The position numbers and the translations under genes were made by a program. Below the pieces are notes generated by a model. The model did no database searches. It saw only the letters and a program-made list of their open reading frames with translations, and was not told the DNA's origin. Below are positions 1 through 14,610 of a stretch of 64,000 bases of DNA, piece by piece (the stretch's first letter is position 1; every line of letters starts with the position of its first letter). This DNA comes from Neodiprion pinetum (taxonomy: Eukaryota; Arthropoda; Insecta; Hymenoptera; Diprionidae), in the NCBI RefSeq assembly GCF_021155775.2, contig NC_060238.1, positions 1,474,001-1,538,000 of the forward strand, written 5' to 3'.

Positions 1-947
1 AGACATATTGTGTGTACAATGGAGTGGAACGAGAGATGCGAACGCGAGTATTTCGAATAGAGTTCGTTCGTTGCACCCTGCGCAAAAGTCCGTATCTTTG
101 TGTGCGAGTTGAGGGCTGCTTCAAGAGTCTTCGAGAAACTTTAGCAGGGGAGGAAGGAGCGAAGAGATTTTCTGCTTTCCCCCCTGGGCTGCAGTTGATT
201 CTTGAAAAGAGAAAGTAAGAGAGAGAGAGAGAGATGGAAACAGCCACAAGTGTGTTGATTAAATTGCGAACACACAATAAAATCCCGTCTGTTAAATCGG
301 CCGTCCAATGCTTTTGTGTGCTGTTGCTATAGCTGCTACTTCTTCCACCTCTCTCGCTCAGATGTATTCAATTAAAACTTCTCTGATTATATTCTCGCCT
401 CTCCAACTTTTCCGACTACCATCCCGCCTTTTCGACTCTACTCACCGTTTCCTCAATATTGTTTTTCCCCTGAAACTCGAGTCCAACTAACTTAAAGCCT
501 AACTGATATTAATATCGGACAGTGCGCGCGTTTCTGTTGCATTATTGAACGATTCTCGCAATATTCAACCGCCGAACGCTGACCATCAAATAACGGTGTA
601 TCCCTTTTACTCTCTCCTTGTTGTTCAAACAGAAATTTAGATTGAAAAGAGCCTGTGGCAAATGTTCCGATCGATGATTACAATAATGAAAATGCTGTTC
701 GCGGAAAAATAGGGTAAAATCAACATCGGAGTTAAGCAAAAAAAGTGCTTTGATTTTATCCGATACTTTTATGCTTCACCTGGTTGTTACTTTCAAATTT
801 CCTCATCCTCTCGAAACATATTTCGTCGATTATTCCGAAACTACAGTTTCAGCTTCTAGTACTATCTTTTCTTGAAAATTTCATTCATTCCCAACCATCG
901 ATCATATCGCGCGTACCAAGCAACAGTTGGACGTTTTAGCTTCTTAC
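1..947. other. iRhom intron, no exon seen
   Basis: AT-rich sequence between the YRAE exon and the next, off-window, iRhom exon. I searched the minus strand for the GPAGSQFG-like continuation and found none. A short GA run lies at 218-233. Confidence 0.6.
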
Positions 948-1101
948 CTCAGCTCTGTAAGGAACAAATATAGCGCTAGCCAAATTTCCAGCAAGTCCAC
1001 CAGTGAAGTATATAATCGCTATGCGGAAGGATCCCGTGAGCTTTTCCAAGTCTCTCATGAAGAAGTACTGAACGCAGAGGGTGATGAGGAGGTGAAATAT
1101 C
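948..1101 (-). CDS. rho-5: iRhom exon: rhomboid core TM2-3 region
   Basis: Acceptor TTTTCACAG, donor GAG|GTAAGA, 154 nt, phase 2 in and 0 out. It encodes IFHLLITLCVQYFF, RDLEKLTG, RIAIIYFTGGLAG and NLASAIFVPYRAE. These are the hydrophobic segments between rhomboid loop 1 and the catalytic-loop region. The intron falls directly after YRAE, just before the GPAG position of iRhoms. No continuation is recognisable in 1-947, so the next exon is off the window. Confidence 0.92.
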
Positions 1102-4100
1102 CTGTGAAAAGACAAATCACTCGTCAACGTGACAGACGGTTACCAACTAAAACCGTTCATCGTAATTATTTCGGTCACCCGATCGACGACTATTGCGATA
1201 ACCGAATTGTGTAGAAAAAAGAAGCGCTCACCCAGCGTGGAGAAAAATCGAGGTGAATAGACGGTAGAATTGGTCGGGCCACTCCGGATGTAGGAACGGA
1301 ATCATGCCGCATACGTCGTGGAGACACTCGACTTGGGAACACAGGGACGCCTCCTCGTGAAAATAACCATGTACAAAGTCGCAGTACTCCTTTGTGGTTA
1401 TTCGACACATCCCATGGATTCCTATGCAGCAGGGGTGACCAATCACTTCGCAAACCATATGCTCTGCCATCTTGTCCATGTGACGACCCACCGGAAACAT
1501 CTGGTTGCTGCCGCCCTTGCTGTAATTTTGATTGTAAGAAAAATTAGTGTAGTTCGTAGAGGAGAAAGGATCGGACGGAAAGAGGAGGACGTTCCGTTTT
1601 TCCCAAATGTAATCCAACGTTTCATTCAATTCACCTGAACCTCTGGTTGAATGGATTGGTTTTGCGGCATATGGGCCACTTGGTGATGTCGTCGGGCCAT
1701 TCGTAGGGTGCGATGCTTGCTGGAGCGTCGCAGAATTTTGGATCGAGTCCGCAAACCGAGCCGCTTATACGTCCGCCGGGTCCGCTGTCTCCTGGGCCCC
1801 ATTTCTTCCACGTCGATATGGTGTTCTGTGCGAAAATTTGACCAGAGAGAGAAGCATTAGCGAGGGATAATCGACAAGTTTACCACAGATTTACTGATTT
1901 TAGACATGCGACTATTGCGAACGAACGTTGAGGCGTGGCTGATTGCCAATATGGCGTCGAAAATTGGACTGTTGGAAAATCGTTTTAGATCGGTTACGCG
2001 ATTACGGATGTACGGCAAAATTAGTCCAAGCCGCGGCGCTTTAGTTGAGTCGCAAGGAGTCAATCTGGCAGAAAAAATACGACGAAAGAGGTCCCGAAAA
2101 CTAAATATGACCCACTTAGTGGTGACGCGTTATTTTGATACCAGATATCGCAGCGCCATATTTTCGTTCCCAATACAGATGACGAGGATTAGGGTCTATA
2201 AGCCTGTTTTAATTACCGTCATCGTTGATCTCAATCCCCGGACCAGTTGGTTGCAAGCACACAGAACGAATATTATAAATCCGACGAGTACTCGTTTCGT
2301 TAGTTTAAAATAAAAAAAAAAAAATACCATTTCGAGAATGACAAAAACGGGGATAAGGAAGTCTGATTACTCACGGAGCAGTCCTGTTTGCTCGACTGAA
2401 CGCATCCCGAGTCGTCGTTGCGTATGCAGCAGGCCGTGTCCCGTTCCCTTTCTCTCCACACGTCTATCTCCTTCAGGATTTTTATGTCCCTCCGCATGCA
2501 AGGGGCGAATTTTGCCCCCAGATGAATAAGGTCCGCGGCTCTTGGACCGATCCAGAAGTTGGCAGGCTCCTGATAGTCCACTTGTTGGAGGGATAAGCTC
2601 GTGACGAGTACCTGCGAGCACGGCAAATGAAAAGTCACGTTTCTGGAGAGGAATAATAAATTTACGGCATCGCGAAAATCACGCCCAATTTACCCACCAA
2701 GCCAGATCTGTGATTGAGCTCGAAGCCGAAGGGTCCGAAGCCGTAACAGGCCAAAGATATGACGAGGATCATGACCTGAACCGTTGTTATCCAGTAGGTG
2801 AAGAAGGGCCTGTGATCTTCGATGTCGTCCAGCTGTTTTTTCACGTCAGGTTTATGGGCGACGCTTTTTCTGAACGAACGTCTGAAAGCGGAAAATCGTT
2901 TATCAGCTTTTTAAAAAGTTCATTCCCTGCGGCAAACTTGTGATCTGAATCGAAAATTAGAAGCAGACAAACAGAGAAACGAGCCTACGAACGTTGGAAT
3001 ATAATTAAAAAAATAAAAAAATAATACACCATAGTTTTGGCACTTTCGACAGTTCCGATTGTACAAAACTTTTTTCTCAAATTCTTGACATATCAGCTTT
3101 CGTCGTTCGAATTTGGACAAAATCGTTTCTAGTACATATAAAGAATGTTATTTCATTCGTGTTCACCATCATTGGCACGGATAAGTGTGACAGGGATCAT
3201 TTATTACAAACGGTTTCGGGTTCGCCTCGCCTAAAAATCTATTCAAACATTTTCCGATCATTCTTTCGTTAACTTTCAACTTCCTTACCCGTATAATCGC
3301 CCGATTAATCCCATTCCGTACTGCCTCCTGTTGCTGTTGTCGAATATCCGGTCAATCACGTTCGGCGCTATCCTGGTGCCGCTGTTCGCCTGCCTTCTAA
3401 GAGTTACCGCCACGTCTGACGGACCGGAAGCTCCATGGCCGCCCGATTCTCGCGACCTGCGCCAACTCGACGTTCTGTAACCCCGCCTTTATTAATTCAT
3501 ACCAAATTTCATTGTCGCCCGAATAGTTTCCCTTTCTTTTAGTAGCGAAATATAGCGAATTGCTTCCTCGTCTTCCGAGACTCGAGTCGATTCTCGACTC
3601 TCTCCAGCTTGCGTGATTTTGAAATAAATCTTTTCAAACCATGAATTGGAAGAGGTATCGATTGAATTGATTGTACGGAAAGCATGTAATATTTTTTCGT
3701 CTTTAGATAATAAATAAGTTAATTCTTTTTCGTTTCGTTCTTACTCTTCTTCTTAAAAAAAAAAAAAATACCGTTCAGATAATGGTACTAGATTTGAATA
3801 AACTCGACAAATTTTTTATTTATTTAGTTAATTCTCTTCAAGTTTTTCTGCGCAATCCTGTTTGATTCTTATTCATCGATAGATCAGACATTCCGAAGGC
3901 GAAGCGTGAGTGTGTACATATATGTATAATTAAAACTGCGAGTGTTAACTGCGACACGGTTCGAGAATGTGAATAACAAAAGGATAGAAGTAAAACAGTA
4001 ACTAAATTGATTACAGGTAAAAATCAAGCATAGATATAAATTGTTGAATTTCTTCTAGTTTTCTTGGAGTTAGTAAGCTCACCTGGAAGTGTAATGGTCC

Positions 4101-6063
4101 CTGGATGTCTGCCTGGGTCTTCTACTCAATATTTCCGACGACGAAAGTCCCTCGCCATTCGTAGTTGTAAACCTTCAGAAAACGAAGATTTGTCAGTAAT
4201 CGAAAAAGAATGCCTCCGAGTGTGGGGGAGGGGGGGGGGGGTAACAATTAGGTGGGGGACAAAAAATGTCTCTCGATAATACATATAGTAATCGTATACA
4301 GATTCTCGACTTTGCCGTTCCATGTTCATACCTTCCTTTCTATTTTGTCTTTCCGCATTTCGACTTGATATATTTTCAATTTTCCGTACTCGAACTTTCC
4401 ACGTTTATATATTCTAGAAATAATGTTTTCGCATGTATGAAAATTCTCTATTCCGTTTCTTCTATCAATCGGTAATTGTGATCTTTTACCCCTAGCCTGA
4501 AAATTAATAACAAAAAAACTCCAACAACCCTTTATCAACGGGAAATGAATACTACTCCTTCTTTCCCCAACTGGGAATACCGACCTAACTAATTCCTCCG
4601 ATAGATTGCGATCAACGGAAGATGAAGGCGCGTCGACGAGATCGGTTACACCGGAAACGGATGCCGAGTCTTCCCTGATTGTGCCGGGAGCACCGTCGTT
4701 CTGAGTTCCGTTCGCCGGTTCCGTTTGGTGCTGTTGATTCGTTTGAGGCGAGGGCGGTGGTGGCCTCTCGAAAAAGGCTTCCTCCTCTTCGTCGGCGGCG
4801 GGAACTTCCGGCGAGACCGAAGACGTCGGAACGGTGCTCGGTGGAAAGCTTCGCGATTCGGGCCGCGTCTCGTCCCTTTCTCGTGGTCGATGCCTCGCCA
4901 TCGTCTGCGGTATAAGGAAATTGAATGAAAATTAATTTGCCGAGGCGTTGAAAATCGAGACGTCGAGAAAATTTTGTTCTTACCGAAATTACCTGGTGTA
5001 CATTTTACATGTAAAATAATAATTTCGCAATAAAATAAAACAAAAACAATAATAATAAAACTAGTTGCTGTACAACTTATTATCGGTGACGATTATGATG
5101 GTTAATAAATGAGATTTGTTATCGTTAGAGTAATTATTATACGCGATAACAGAGAATAATTAAACGCAACGTATATCTGCGCTTACACTTGAATGCGATA
5201 CCGTATAAATGTAATAATAATTAATTAAACGCGCCAGTTGCGTGTATAATTACTGCGCGTTACTGCAATACATTGGGTACAAATATCTACAGTGTATAGA
5301 CATGATAATAGACGAGTGTGTTTAAACATAAATCAATAATAATTACCCACATTGTGTATGATGCGGCACGGTTGTGTGTATATATATATTTATATGCAGA
5401 ATGAAAAATGTCTGAACATTATGTAGACGCAGCCGTTTGTACGCGTATAGTTTAACGATATTATTGATAACGATTGCTGCAGGTTTCGGTTTGGTCCATA
5501 GCCAGGGGAGACTGCTTGCTGCTACTGCTGCCAGTGTTGTAATCGTTTATCGATACCCACGAAACTAATTGCAAGCACTGCGACGATACGCTCTATCTAT
5601 AGCCATATTATCGAATAGCAGTTATAACGCAATATACGCGTGTAATACGGTTTGCATCGAGAATCCGAAATTACAGGAACAACCGGAATGATTTTCCATC
5701 GTCAATTACTCCGGTCTGCTACAGTGACCTACCGAATGTCAACTTCTGTGTCTAAATTTAACATTTTTTTTTTTTGTATAACATTTAAATATCTTTTCTT
5801 TTTCTTTTTCAATTTGCAACGTCGAGGTTAGTTTCGCCACTTACTTTATTATTTTTTTTTTTTTTGTCGAATGAGTTTTCGATTCTCTTATCCGTTTTTC
5901 AACTACCGAAACAGAGGTAAAAGAATTATAATTGCAACTGGCGTCGCGCGTCGCGTTGCGTAAAATTGTATAATAGATTGTATACAGCTGGAGAGTTACA
6001 TGAAATAGCAGGTTGTATAAAATCGAAGGGAATTTAATTTCGTGTCGAAATTAACATTCGTAT

Positions 6064-6139
<76 letters not shown>

Positions 6140-8077
6140 TTTATCGCTGCAGCCCCGCTCGCATATTGAAAAGCTAATGGGACGGGAGAGAGCATCGTTC
6201 GTTCGTGCAAAACCTCCCTTTCTCTCCCTTTACCTTTATTCATCAGACAGCCTTTCACCCCCAATTTACAAACAAAAAAGAAAAACCCAGGAATAATATG
6301 TAAACACGTATGTAATCTGTTGGAAATTTCACAAAATTGTTCGCCAAGGGTTTAATAATAATAATAATAATGATAATTGTAATTCTCGGCCGTGTTTTTT
6401 AATTTTTGACGTTGTACTACCGTTTCTTTCTTTTTTTTTTTTTTAAACTCGCTCTCAAGCAGCGTCCATCTGCTCAAATTAATTGATAAAATTGTTGATC
6501 TTTGATTTTTCGTAATTGAAATTTTTCTTTCACATTGCATAAAGTTATGCAATAAGTCTGTCTAATACAAACGAATAATATATACCCCATGGTTTGCACA
6601 ATGAACACACCTGCGGGCGGAAGGAAATAAAATTTCATAATCAATTTTTCATTCGTCGTTTAATTCCGCGACGGGACTCAACGCGTTATAAAAAAAAACA
6701 TCTTGATTTGCTAATTCTTATTTATTCATCATTAGTTTACCTCCCACCATTCTTTCCTCTTACTTCTTTCTGCGGTTACACACGCCCCTGTAATTTCGTT
6801 ATCCTGTAGCACGTCAAATCGCAATTAAATGAAAGAATACAAGAGAAATAAAAAAAAAAACCGAATCTCTTATCCGTCGAAGACAATATACTTTGTTGTT
6901 CGAAAATCTTAATATTTTTGGTCGATTTGTTCTTTCTATGACGGTAACACAGATTTCTGCGCCATCGGCCATGAACGAATATTTTTAAGATCATTAGACA
7001 AAACCGTTGATCTTTTTCTCTTATATAACAAGTGGGAAAAGCAGAGAACTATAAAAAAAAGAAAAAAATTTAATACGTCAGATAATGTAAGCGAAAGCTG
7101 ATCAATCAATTCGTGCAAAAGTAAACTTCAACAGAATGTTTCTCTTGATTTCAATTTTTATGAAATGAAAATTATACTAAAAATAATAATAAGGATGCTG
7201 ACGATGCAGATATTAATAATAATAACAAGGAAAAAAACAACAACAACAACAATAATAATAATAATAATAATAACAATAAAATCATTGTCACTCCCCGCAA
7301 CTTTCGGCTTTATATAAAATTATACACAGAAATATGTACATATGTACTTTGGTGGAGAACAGAAGGTATTGTTTGAGTCTCCTGTTCGCGTTGGGGAGTT
7401 TCAAGGGAAAAGGAAGAGGTGGAGGAGGAGGAGGAGGAGAAGGAGGTGGGTTGGAAACTCAAAACTGGAAGCAAGGGGGAGAGAGCGACAAAACAGGGGA
7501 GAGATAGTCTGTTAGCCAGGCGGGGTTCGCTACGCCGAAAATTCTGTCGAGACAATGGATGGATGGTGGGAGGAGAAGTACGGAGGGAAGGAAAGGCAAG
7601 TGGAGAAGAGAGTGACGGGATCGCCGGGGCTTGTAAATTCGGGTCTTCTAGTTTTCCAGTCCTCGGGGCTTTTCCCGTGGGAGGATTTTCTTTACATTCC
7701 ATACATACGTACATATGCGTGTGTATACACACATATATATATATATATACAAAAACCAAAACGCCGGGATTACAACTGACGTGACACGCTGCCCTGCTTC
7801 TAATTTCGATCAATGCTCAATGCTTCTAATTTCGATCCTCCGACTCTCCAGTTTTCTTAGAGGAAACAAAACAGATGATTCTGAATCCCGACGCACGCGG
7901 CGACCGACGACGAAATCATTAACGTCTATCCAAGTTTGAGTTATACGTATATATCTAACAGTACATTTTTTATCTATACATCCGAGTTCCTGTTTCGCAT
8001 GGTAATTATCCATCAGTAACGTAAAAAAATAAGAGCTTGCGGGTCGGCTGTAATGTAAATATCTAACGATTATGCGC

Positions 8078-8112
<35 letters not shown>

Positions 8113-11100
8113 GCTCTGGCAATTAGATTTCAGTGTAATTATTGTTATCAGATTATACACCGGCTGTACTGCAAGATATATAATAGCGTGTAACATTAAC
8201 CTCCTTGCTGCCTGTCTCAGACACTCTGAACCCTCTCGATCTCCCTCCCAGCTGTCCTCTCAGCATTGCAGTCTCTTCGTCTTTCGGGTTAACGCGAGGC
8301 TCTTATAACCAACTAACCAACCAACCAGCGAACCGACCGCCGCTCGAGATGGTTCAATTAATAATCGCACAATTACCACCCGTTATACATATACATGTAT
8401 CGTATAATATACTCGTTACGTGTTGTATATATTACAGTAAGCCCACGCAAAGGGTGTCGACTCTCAATAAGAGTATATATATATATATATGAAAAAAAGA
8501 CGTAACAATGCCGAAAATTACCTCATTAGCAGTTTTTCTTTTTTCCCTTTTTATCTTCACCTAGTTTACCAAAATCGAAACTGAATTCTGTGATAGTATA
8601 TTACCTATCTTTTCTACGAATATTATTTTTCAAAAGTATCAACACAACATATATATAGATTTTGAAGAATTTCGTTAAAAATCAAGTTTTATTCACGTTA
8701 CAATATCAAGTATGGAAAATCCAATGACAAACTTCCTTACATAGCGCACGGTAAAGAAAATTTTATACCTGTACTAAAGTCGCGGAGAATTGAAGAAAGT
8801 ATAAATTTGTCCGATGAAACAAAGTTAAAAGTTTATAGTTGTGGGACACGTATGTGTGATCTGTATAAACGTGATAAAAAGAACTTACCGTAACCATGTA
8901 GGAGAGACCGGATAACGTCATTCTGGCAACAGAATCTTTTCGTCTGACCGGCTGATGCCACGATCTGCGGAGTGTGACACCCTGAAAAATGAAGAAATAA
9001 GAATGATATAATATAAATAATGAAAGAACCGTAAAACATTTTCCCAACTTTGTTTACGTTTGAAAAAAAAAAAAAGAATCTTCTTCGTTCAAAAAACAGC
9101 GTCAGGTGTATTAACCGCACGTTTTATTTCATACGATTATACCTGCAACCTCAGACGCGACGCGACGATTGTGCGTCTTTTAAAAACCTGCAGCTGAGAG
9201 CTAGAGCGATGAGGAAATGAAAAAAAAATAGAAGATAAGGGCTGGACTAAAGACCGACCTCGGGTATTTCGGTTGAGTCGGGTACGTCGCGGGTTATGTC
9301 GGGATCCGGAGGTCTGTGTTCCGGCAAAAGGGCCCCGTACTTCCTAGACGCCATTCGTCTACGTCGTTCGAGCCATCGTTGCTTTTCCTGAGCCTCCGAG
9401 TCTTCGTCGACGCCAAAAAACGTCGCCGTTTCCCGTTTTATGTAACTGAAATTGAGGAAGACGTCGATAAAGCACAGAGAACAAAACTAAACGAAAATTC
9501 CACTCTTGTTCGATTTTAGAAATTTTATTTTTATTTTTTCATTCCTTCGAACGGAATTTTGCGTGCTTCTTTTCAGGGATCGAAGCAATAGTTTTTTTTT
9601 TTTTTTGCCCCTCGATTCAATTCGTGCGGAAAAATTAAAGTTCGCTGGTAGAATAAAGTGCAACGAATTCCGTTGTATCCGGTACATATTTGCTTTCCCG
9701 ACGTCTGCACGTTTTCGAAAAATATTATCAGGTATGGAATAAAATCATCGGCAGAAAAATATTTCAAACATACACGCATCACCGTAATTGGGAATCCTCT
9801 CCGCGCCATTACCAGACGCACGGTGTATCGTTGTTACGAGTTAGGTAATAACTAAATATCTACATACCTGTACAAGTCCGGGTTAGAACTTGTACACGTA
9901 TACGAACGGATCTCAGTTACGCCGAGAGATCGTTAACTCTCAGGATTTACCTCGGAGAGTAATTAAATTAACACGGTTCGGAAATATAATGCTTCCACCT
10001 GTCACAACCATTCGGATTATACGTATATATGTATACGCAACTATACGTAAAGTATGAGATAGGTTGTTTTTTAACAGTACTTGGAACGGTAATGTTCAAC
10101 CGATTAGATTTGCTACGTGATTCTGAATCGTGGTTGAAATATTTCTCAAGCATGAGACGTTCGATCTGTTTTCTTGGTGATAAAAATTTTCATTTTTCAA
10201 AAACTTCAGATTACAGTGTAAATAATTAGCCTTCTCAGATTCATTGTCCCCGAGCGTACGCTAATTCTTTTTCTTTTAAATTCTTTGCGAGGGGCCGACC
10301 TCAAATAACGAATGGTTATAATTTTCGAAAAGGTGTTTCAATGCGAAAATCGGTCTTCGGTACTGACACACCTTGTTTTCTTACATCACGGGTCAACGGT
10401 CAGCTGTCGGTCTGTTTGGATTGGTTCGATTGTTTCTCCGCCAGATAACGCGAATTGGAAAGTGACAATGACCCCGTTTAAAAACCATCGAACGGTTGCT
10501 CATCTTACTTTTTGATGGTCTCGGTGCGACTGAGGGTGCGCCGTAGCCTCTGATTGTGAGCGGCGTCGTTCGATTGGCCGATGAAAGTGGGTCCGTTTAG
10601 GTGATGGGGTCTGGGCCCGGTTGGGGCCGAGGCGCTCCTCGCGAGGCTTGCGGTCAAAGGCACGGGTGGTGAAGTGGTCGTTGAAGAGGAAGCCGGATTA
10701 CCCGGGGATTCCGACCTCATCTTCGAGGGGTTGCCAACGTTTCCGGATGCGCTGCTCTGCTGCTGCAGTTGCTGGCCCCCGACGGTTTGCTGTTGCTGCT
10801 GTTGCTGTTGCTGCTGCTGCTGCTGCTGTTGCTGTTGTTGTTGCTGTTGTATGTTCGGGGGCAGTCCGTCTCCCCCGCCTCCGTTTATCCCCGCCGCCCC
10901 CGCCCCCACAGCGTACATGCTGATGCTCTGCGGCGTTCCCCCGATCACCAGGCCCATTCCCAATCCTCCACCCCCACCGCCGCTACCGCCGCCGCCATCT
11001 TGGACCCCCGAGGAGGACCCCGTCGACGTGCTCGTAGTACCGGAACCCGGCGATGGTTGCCTGCGGGAAAAAAAATCGAAAGGGGTCTTGTTATTTGTTT

Positions 11101-14100
11101 TTCATTATTGCGGGGAAAAAATTTTATATATTCATTTTTGTTGCAAGAGACGAGTTTATCGGACAACGCCTGTAATATTACAATACGCGTGTGGTGCGGA
11201 AATTCATTCGATGTTAATTACAAATTGTATGTATATTTTCATATTACAGGACGAGTATAAAATAGAGTATAAAGTCCGAAATCACAAGCTGGGGGATTTA
11301 TTTATTTATTTTTTTTTTGTTTTGTCTTTCTCGTTACAGTGCAATGGGGTGGTCAGCTGAAGTTAGCCGAAAGGTGAATCCTATCTGTCGGTTCTCATCT
11401 ATTCATGACTCGGCAACGAGCTTGCAGCTTTAGCTCCACTTTTTTTTTTTTTTTTCTTCTTGCCTCCCTCTTTCTGTCCTTTACCAAGCCTACGTACACA
11501 CACCTATACGTATACAGGACTATCTGATACGCGACATATTATACATATATATATATACGATGTGAATGCGTCTGTGTCTATCTATCTATCTATCTATACA
11601 TCTATGCATCTATCTGTCTATCTATCTCTTTCTCTCTCTCTCTCTCTCTCAGGCCGTAATGTCACGGGTTAAGCTGTGAGCTTGTGCCCGCAATCAGCCC
11701 CAGCTTTCGGATCGAGTCTTGGTCGTAGATGGAAGATCAAAGAGCTAAAATGTCGAAGGAATACGATGACAATAAGAGAGGGTAAAAATCTATATGCATA
11801 TACATGTATTTTTCCACACGTAACATAAAGGGGGAAAATTAATAATATAATATACTGCGGGCAGAAGTGAAATTTTTCAAACGTTCGCGAATAAATGAGG
11901 ATTGGAAAATTATCCAAGCCCTGATATTTTTTTTTTTTTTTTTCTTACCTCTACTTTTCATTTCTCCTTTTGTCTTTCCTTCGCATTATCGACGAGTACA
12001 TAGTTAACACAACAAACGCACGCCAGACTGGAAATAACGAGGCGGGAAGCAATACGTGGATAAATTTTCATGCGCGTATTCGTACTTCGAACACACTACG
12101 CTGTATGTACCTATAATACGGTACAAAATGGGATAACGAAGGACTCGTGATATTTTCTCGATAATTAATACCTACCTATTAATACCTGGAATATACGTAT
12201 ACGTTCATGATTGCACCACTTTCGCAGACAGTCTCTCGTCGTCTTCGTCTCTTTCGCTCTCTACAACTCGTCTTGTCTCGTTTCGTTTCGTCAATGGATG
12301 CGACGAACCGTGCAGTTTTGATTAGTTCGCAATCAGTTCACCGCGTGCAATATTCTCCATTTCCTATACGTTTACGATGTACACCAACATTACCGTCGTT
12401 ATTATTTTCGTATACTTTTCATTCTACGTATATATTTCACTCCGTTCTTCGACATTCTTGCGTTTGAGTGTGTGCGTGTGTGTCTTTTTTTATAAACTTT
12501 ATTATTATATATATACATATTTTTCTCTTCTAAATACCTACGGTTTCTCAATTTTTTATTACGAATTACGCGTCTCAAGGACCACGCACAAAATAATCTG
12601 CAACTTTGCGAAGAGATAAATTCGAGGATAAATTTGAATTTTGTTCGCGGATGTAGTCGTTTTATTTTCTTTCCTCAAAACTAATACTTTCAACAAATCG
12701 CACCTACATACATAATCCAGGGTTCGCATCGATCCCCGTCTTACAATTGTTGATTGATTCGAGACTCTCCGTACTACGCAAATAGTCGGGATAGATTCCA
12801 CGTAAAAAAATGAAAAGCAGGATGGGGATGATACTGGGTCTGATTCTCAGGTCGACGAACCGAGATAATACCACTGCCTGTACACAATACCGAGGTTAAT
12901 GGACGTTCCTAGTTCTCCTAACCGACTGACTGCGATTAATGACGTGGGTGACCACAGACGAAGCTAGACGAATGAAATTTTTCTCTACTATATTATTACA
13001 GTCACGTATGAAAAGTTTCTCTTTCATCGCAATATATCGACGCGTCAATCGCAATCTCGCGTGCATACGAATATTGCGATTTTTTTTAAAAAAAGCGACG
13101 CGCTTCCCTTTTTCCCGAATTCGCGACATGACAAATGTGCTGTATGTAGTCCGATTCGTATACCATACATGACATAATAACAGCTAGAGTTGTATTGATT
13201 AGTTTCTAGCAGTCGCGTCCTACGTTCTCTCCTCTCCTCCCCTCTCCCTCCTCGTTCGCCTTGCTGTGGATGTTGATTCATGCGGGTAAGAATATATGCG
13301 ACCACCTATTTATCTCTAACAACCTACGTATGTCTGTACCGTCTGTACGTTATATTGGAGGCCCCGCGTCATGTCTTCGCGATATAGCCGTTTAATTTCC
13401 GGCTAAAATGTTATGCTGTACACATAAATACGCACATACGCGCACACCGCATATTACAGTTGTACGCATAACCTGTAAGGTGATATTTCCAAGTCAGCTT
13501 ACCCGTCTACGCGAATCGCCTAGTCTATGGCTCTGTCTTACCGACGATCGATAAGACAAAAATCAAAACGATCCGAATTTTATAGTTTCGCGATCTGATT
13601 CTGGAATATTGCGGAGGGTGGACCGTTGGCTGTTATTTCGTATGTTTTTAGCAGTCCATGAGTCAAAGCTTGTGTCGTTCTGCGTACGTGCAAAGGTTGA
13701 GGATAGGGTTTCGATACGTGGTGACCGGTTGACGTATTTATGCGTTAAACTTAAACCCGATTAGTTGGTTTCGCCAGCCGGAAACTATAACGCCCCGTTG
13801 CCTAAACTACACCCGGGTTTCACACACCAACGGACATACGAACGGTACGCTACCCGAAGAAGTTCTGCACCCTGAAACTGTTTGGAATTTCGAGAATTCG
13901 AACACGGTACGGGAAGTTCCACCGGGAGTTTCAAAAGTGTACTAAGAATTTTTATTTCTCAATATGTTTTACTTTTGGGTCCGGAACGCAGAAAAGTATA
14001 AGTTACAAAAAAAAAAAAAAAAAATGGAGGCAAGAAATGGCGAAACGTTTCAAATTTCTGTATCACGTTTTCCCTTGAGAAACAGTCGTGTGTTCTGCGA

Positions 14101-14562
14101 GAGAAAATTGAGGGCAGAAAGAAAAAAAAAAATAAATAAAAGTAAATAAGTGCTGTTACAAGCAGTATTAAGAGATTTGAATTAGACTGATGAGATTATA
14201 TGCTAATTGTAAACGGGAAGGCGAACGAGGGAGTGTGCACGATGTCATGCACGCGTTTCTGTACAAGTACTTGTATACGTATAGTAATAACCCGTAATTA
14301 GGTGATGTATATAACACGCTGCAATAAAAATTATTCCAAGGAATACGGCGACCGTTAAAAAGGGATAACAATTATAAGTTATGTACCCATGCTGCAGCTC
14401 GAGTACATTTCATTTATACATACATACCAAAAACGGTTATATTATACGCATAACAAGTAATTGCCGGTTTGTGATTATTGTACAACGATTATATCTATAT
14501 TCAAGTGAGGGGAACGGAAATACCGGTGCAGAAATTACTACTTATGTATTAACATACACACG

Positions 14563-14610
<48 letters not shown>

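Noticed and set aside
1906..2313. 135-codon plus-strand ORF
   Set aside because: Sits in an intron between two firmly placed iRhom exons on the other strand, and has no recognisable features.
10674..11360. Plus-strand ORFs with poly-Cys or poly-Leu across the CAG tract
   Set aside because: They are antisense readings of the iRhom poly-Gln codons. The minus frame has homology and splice sites.
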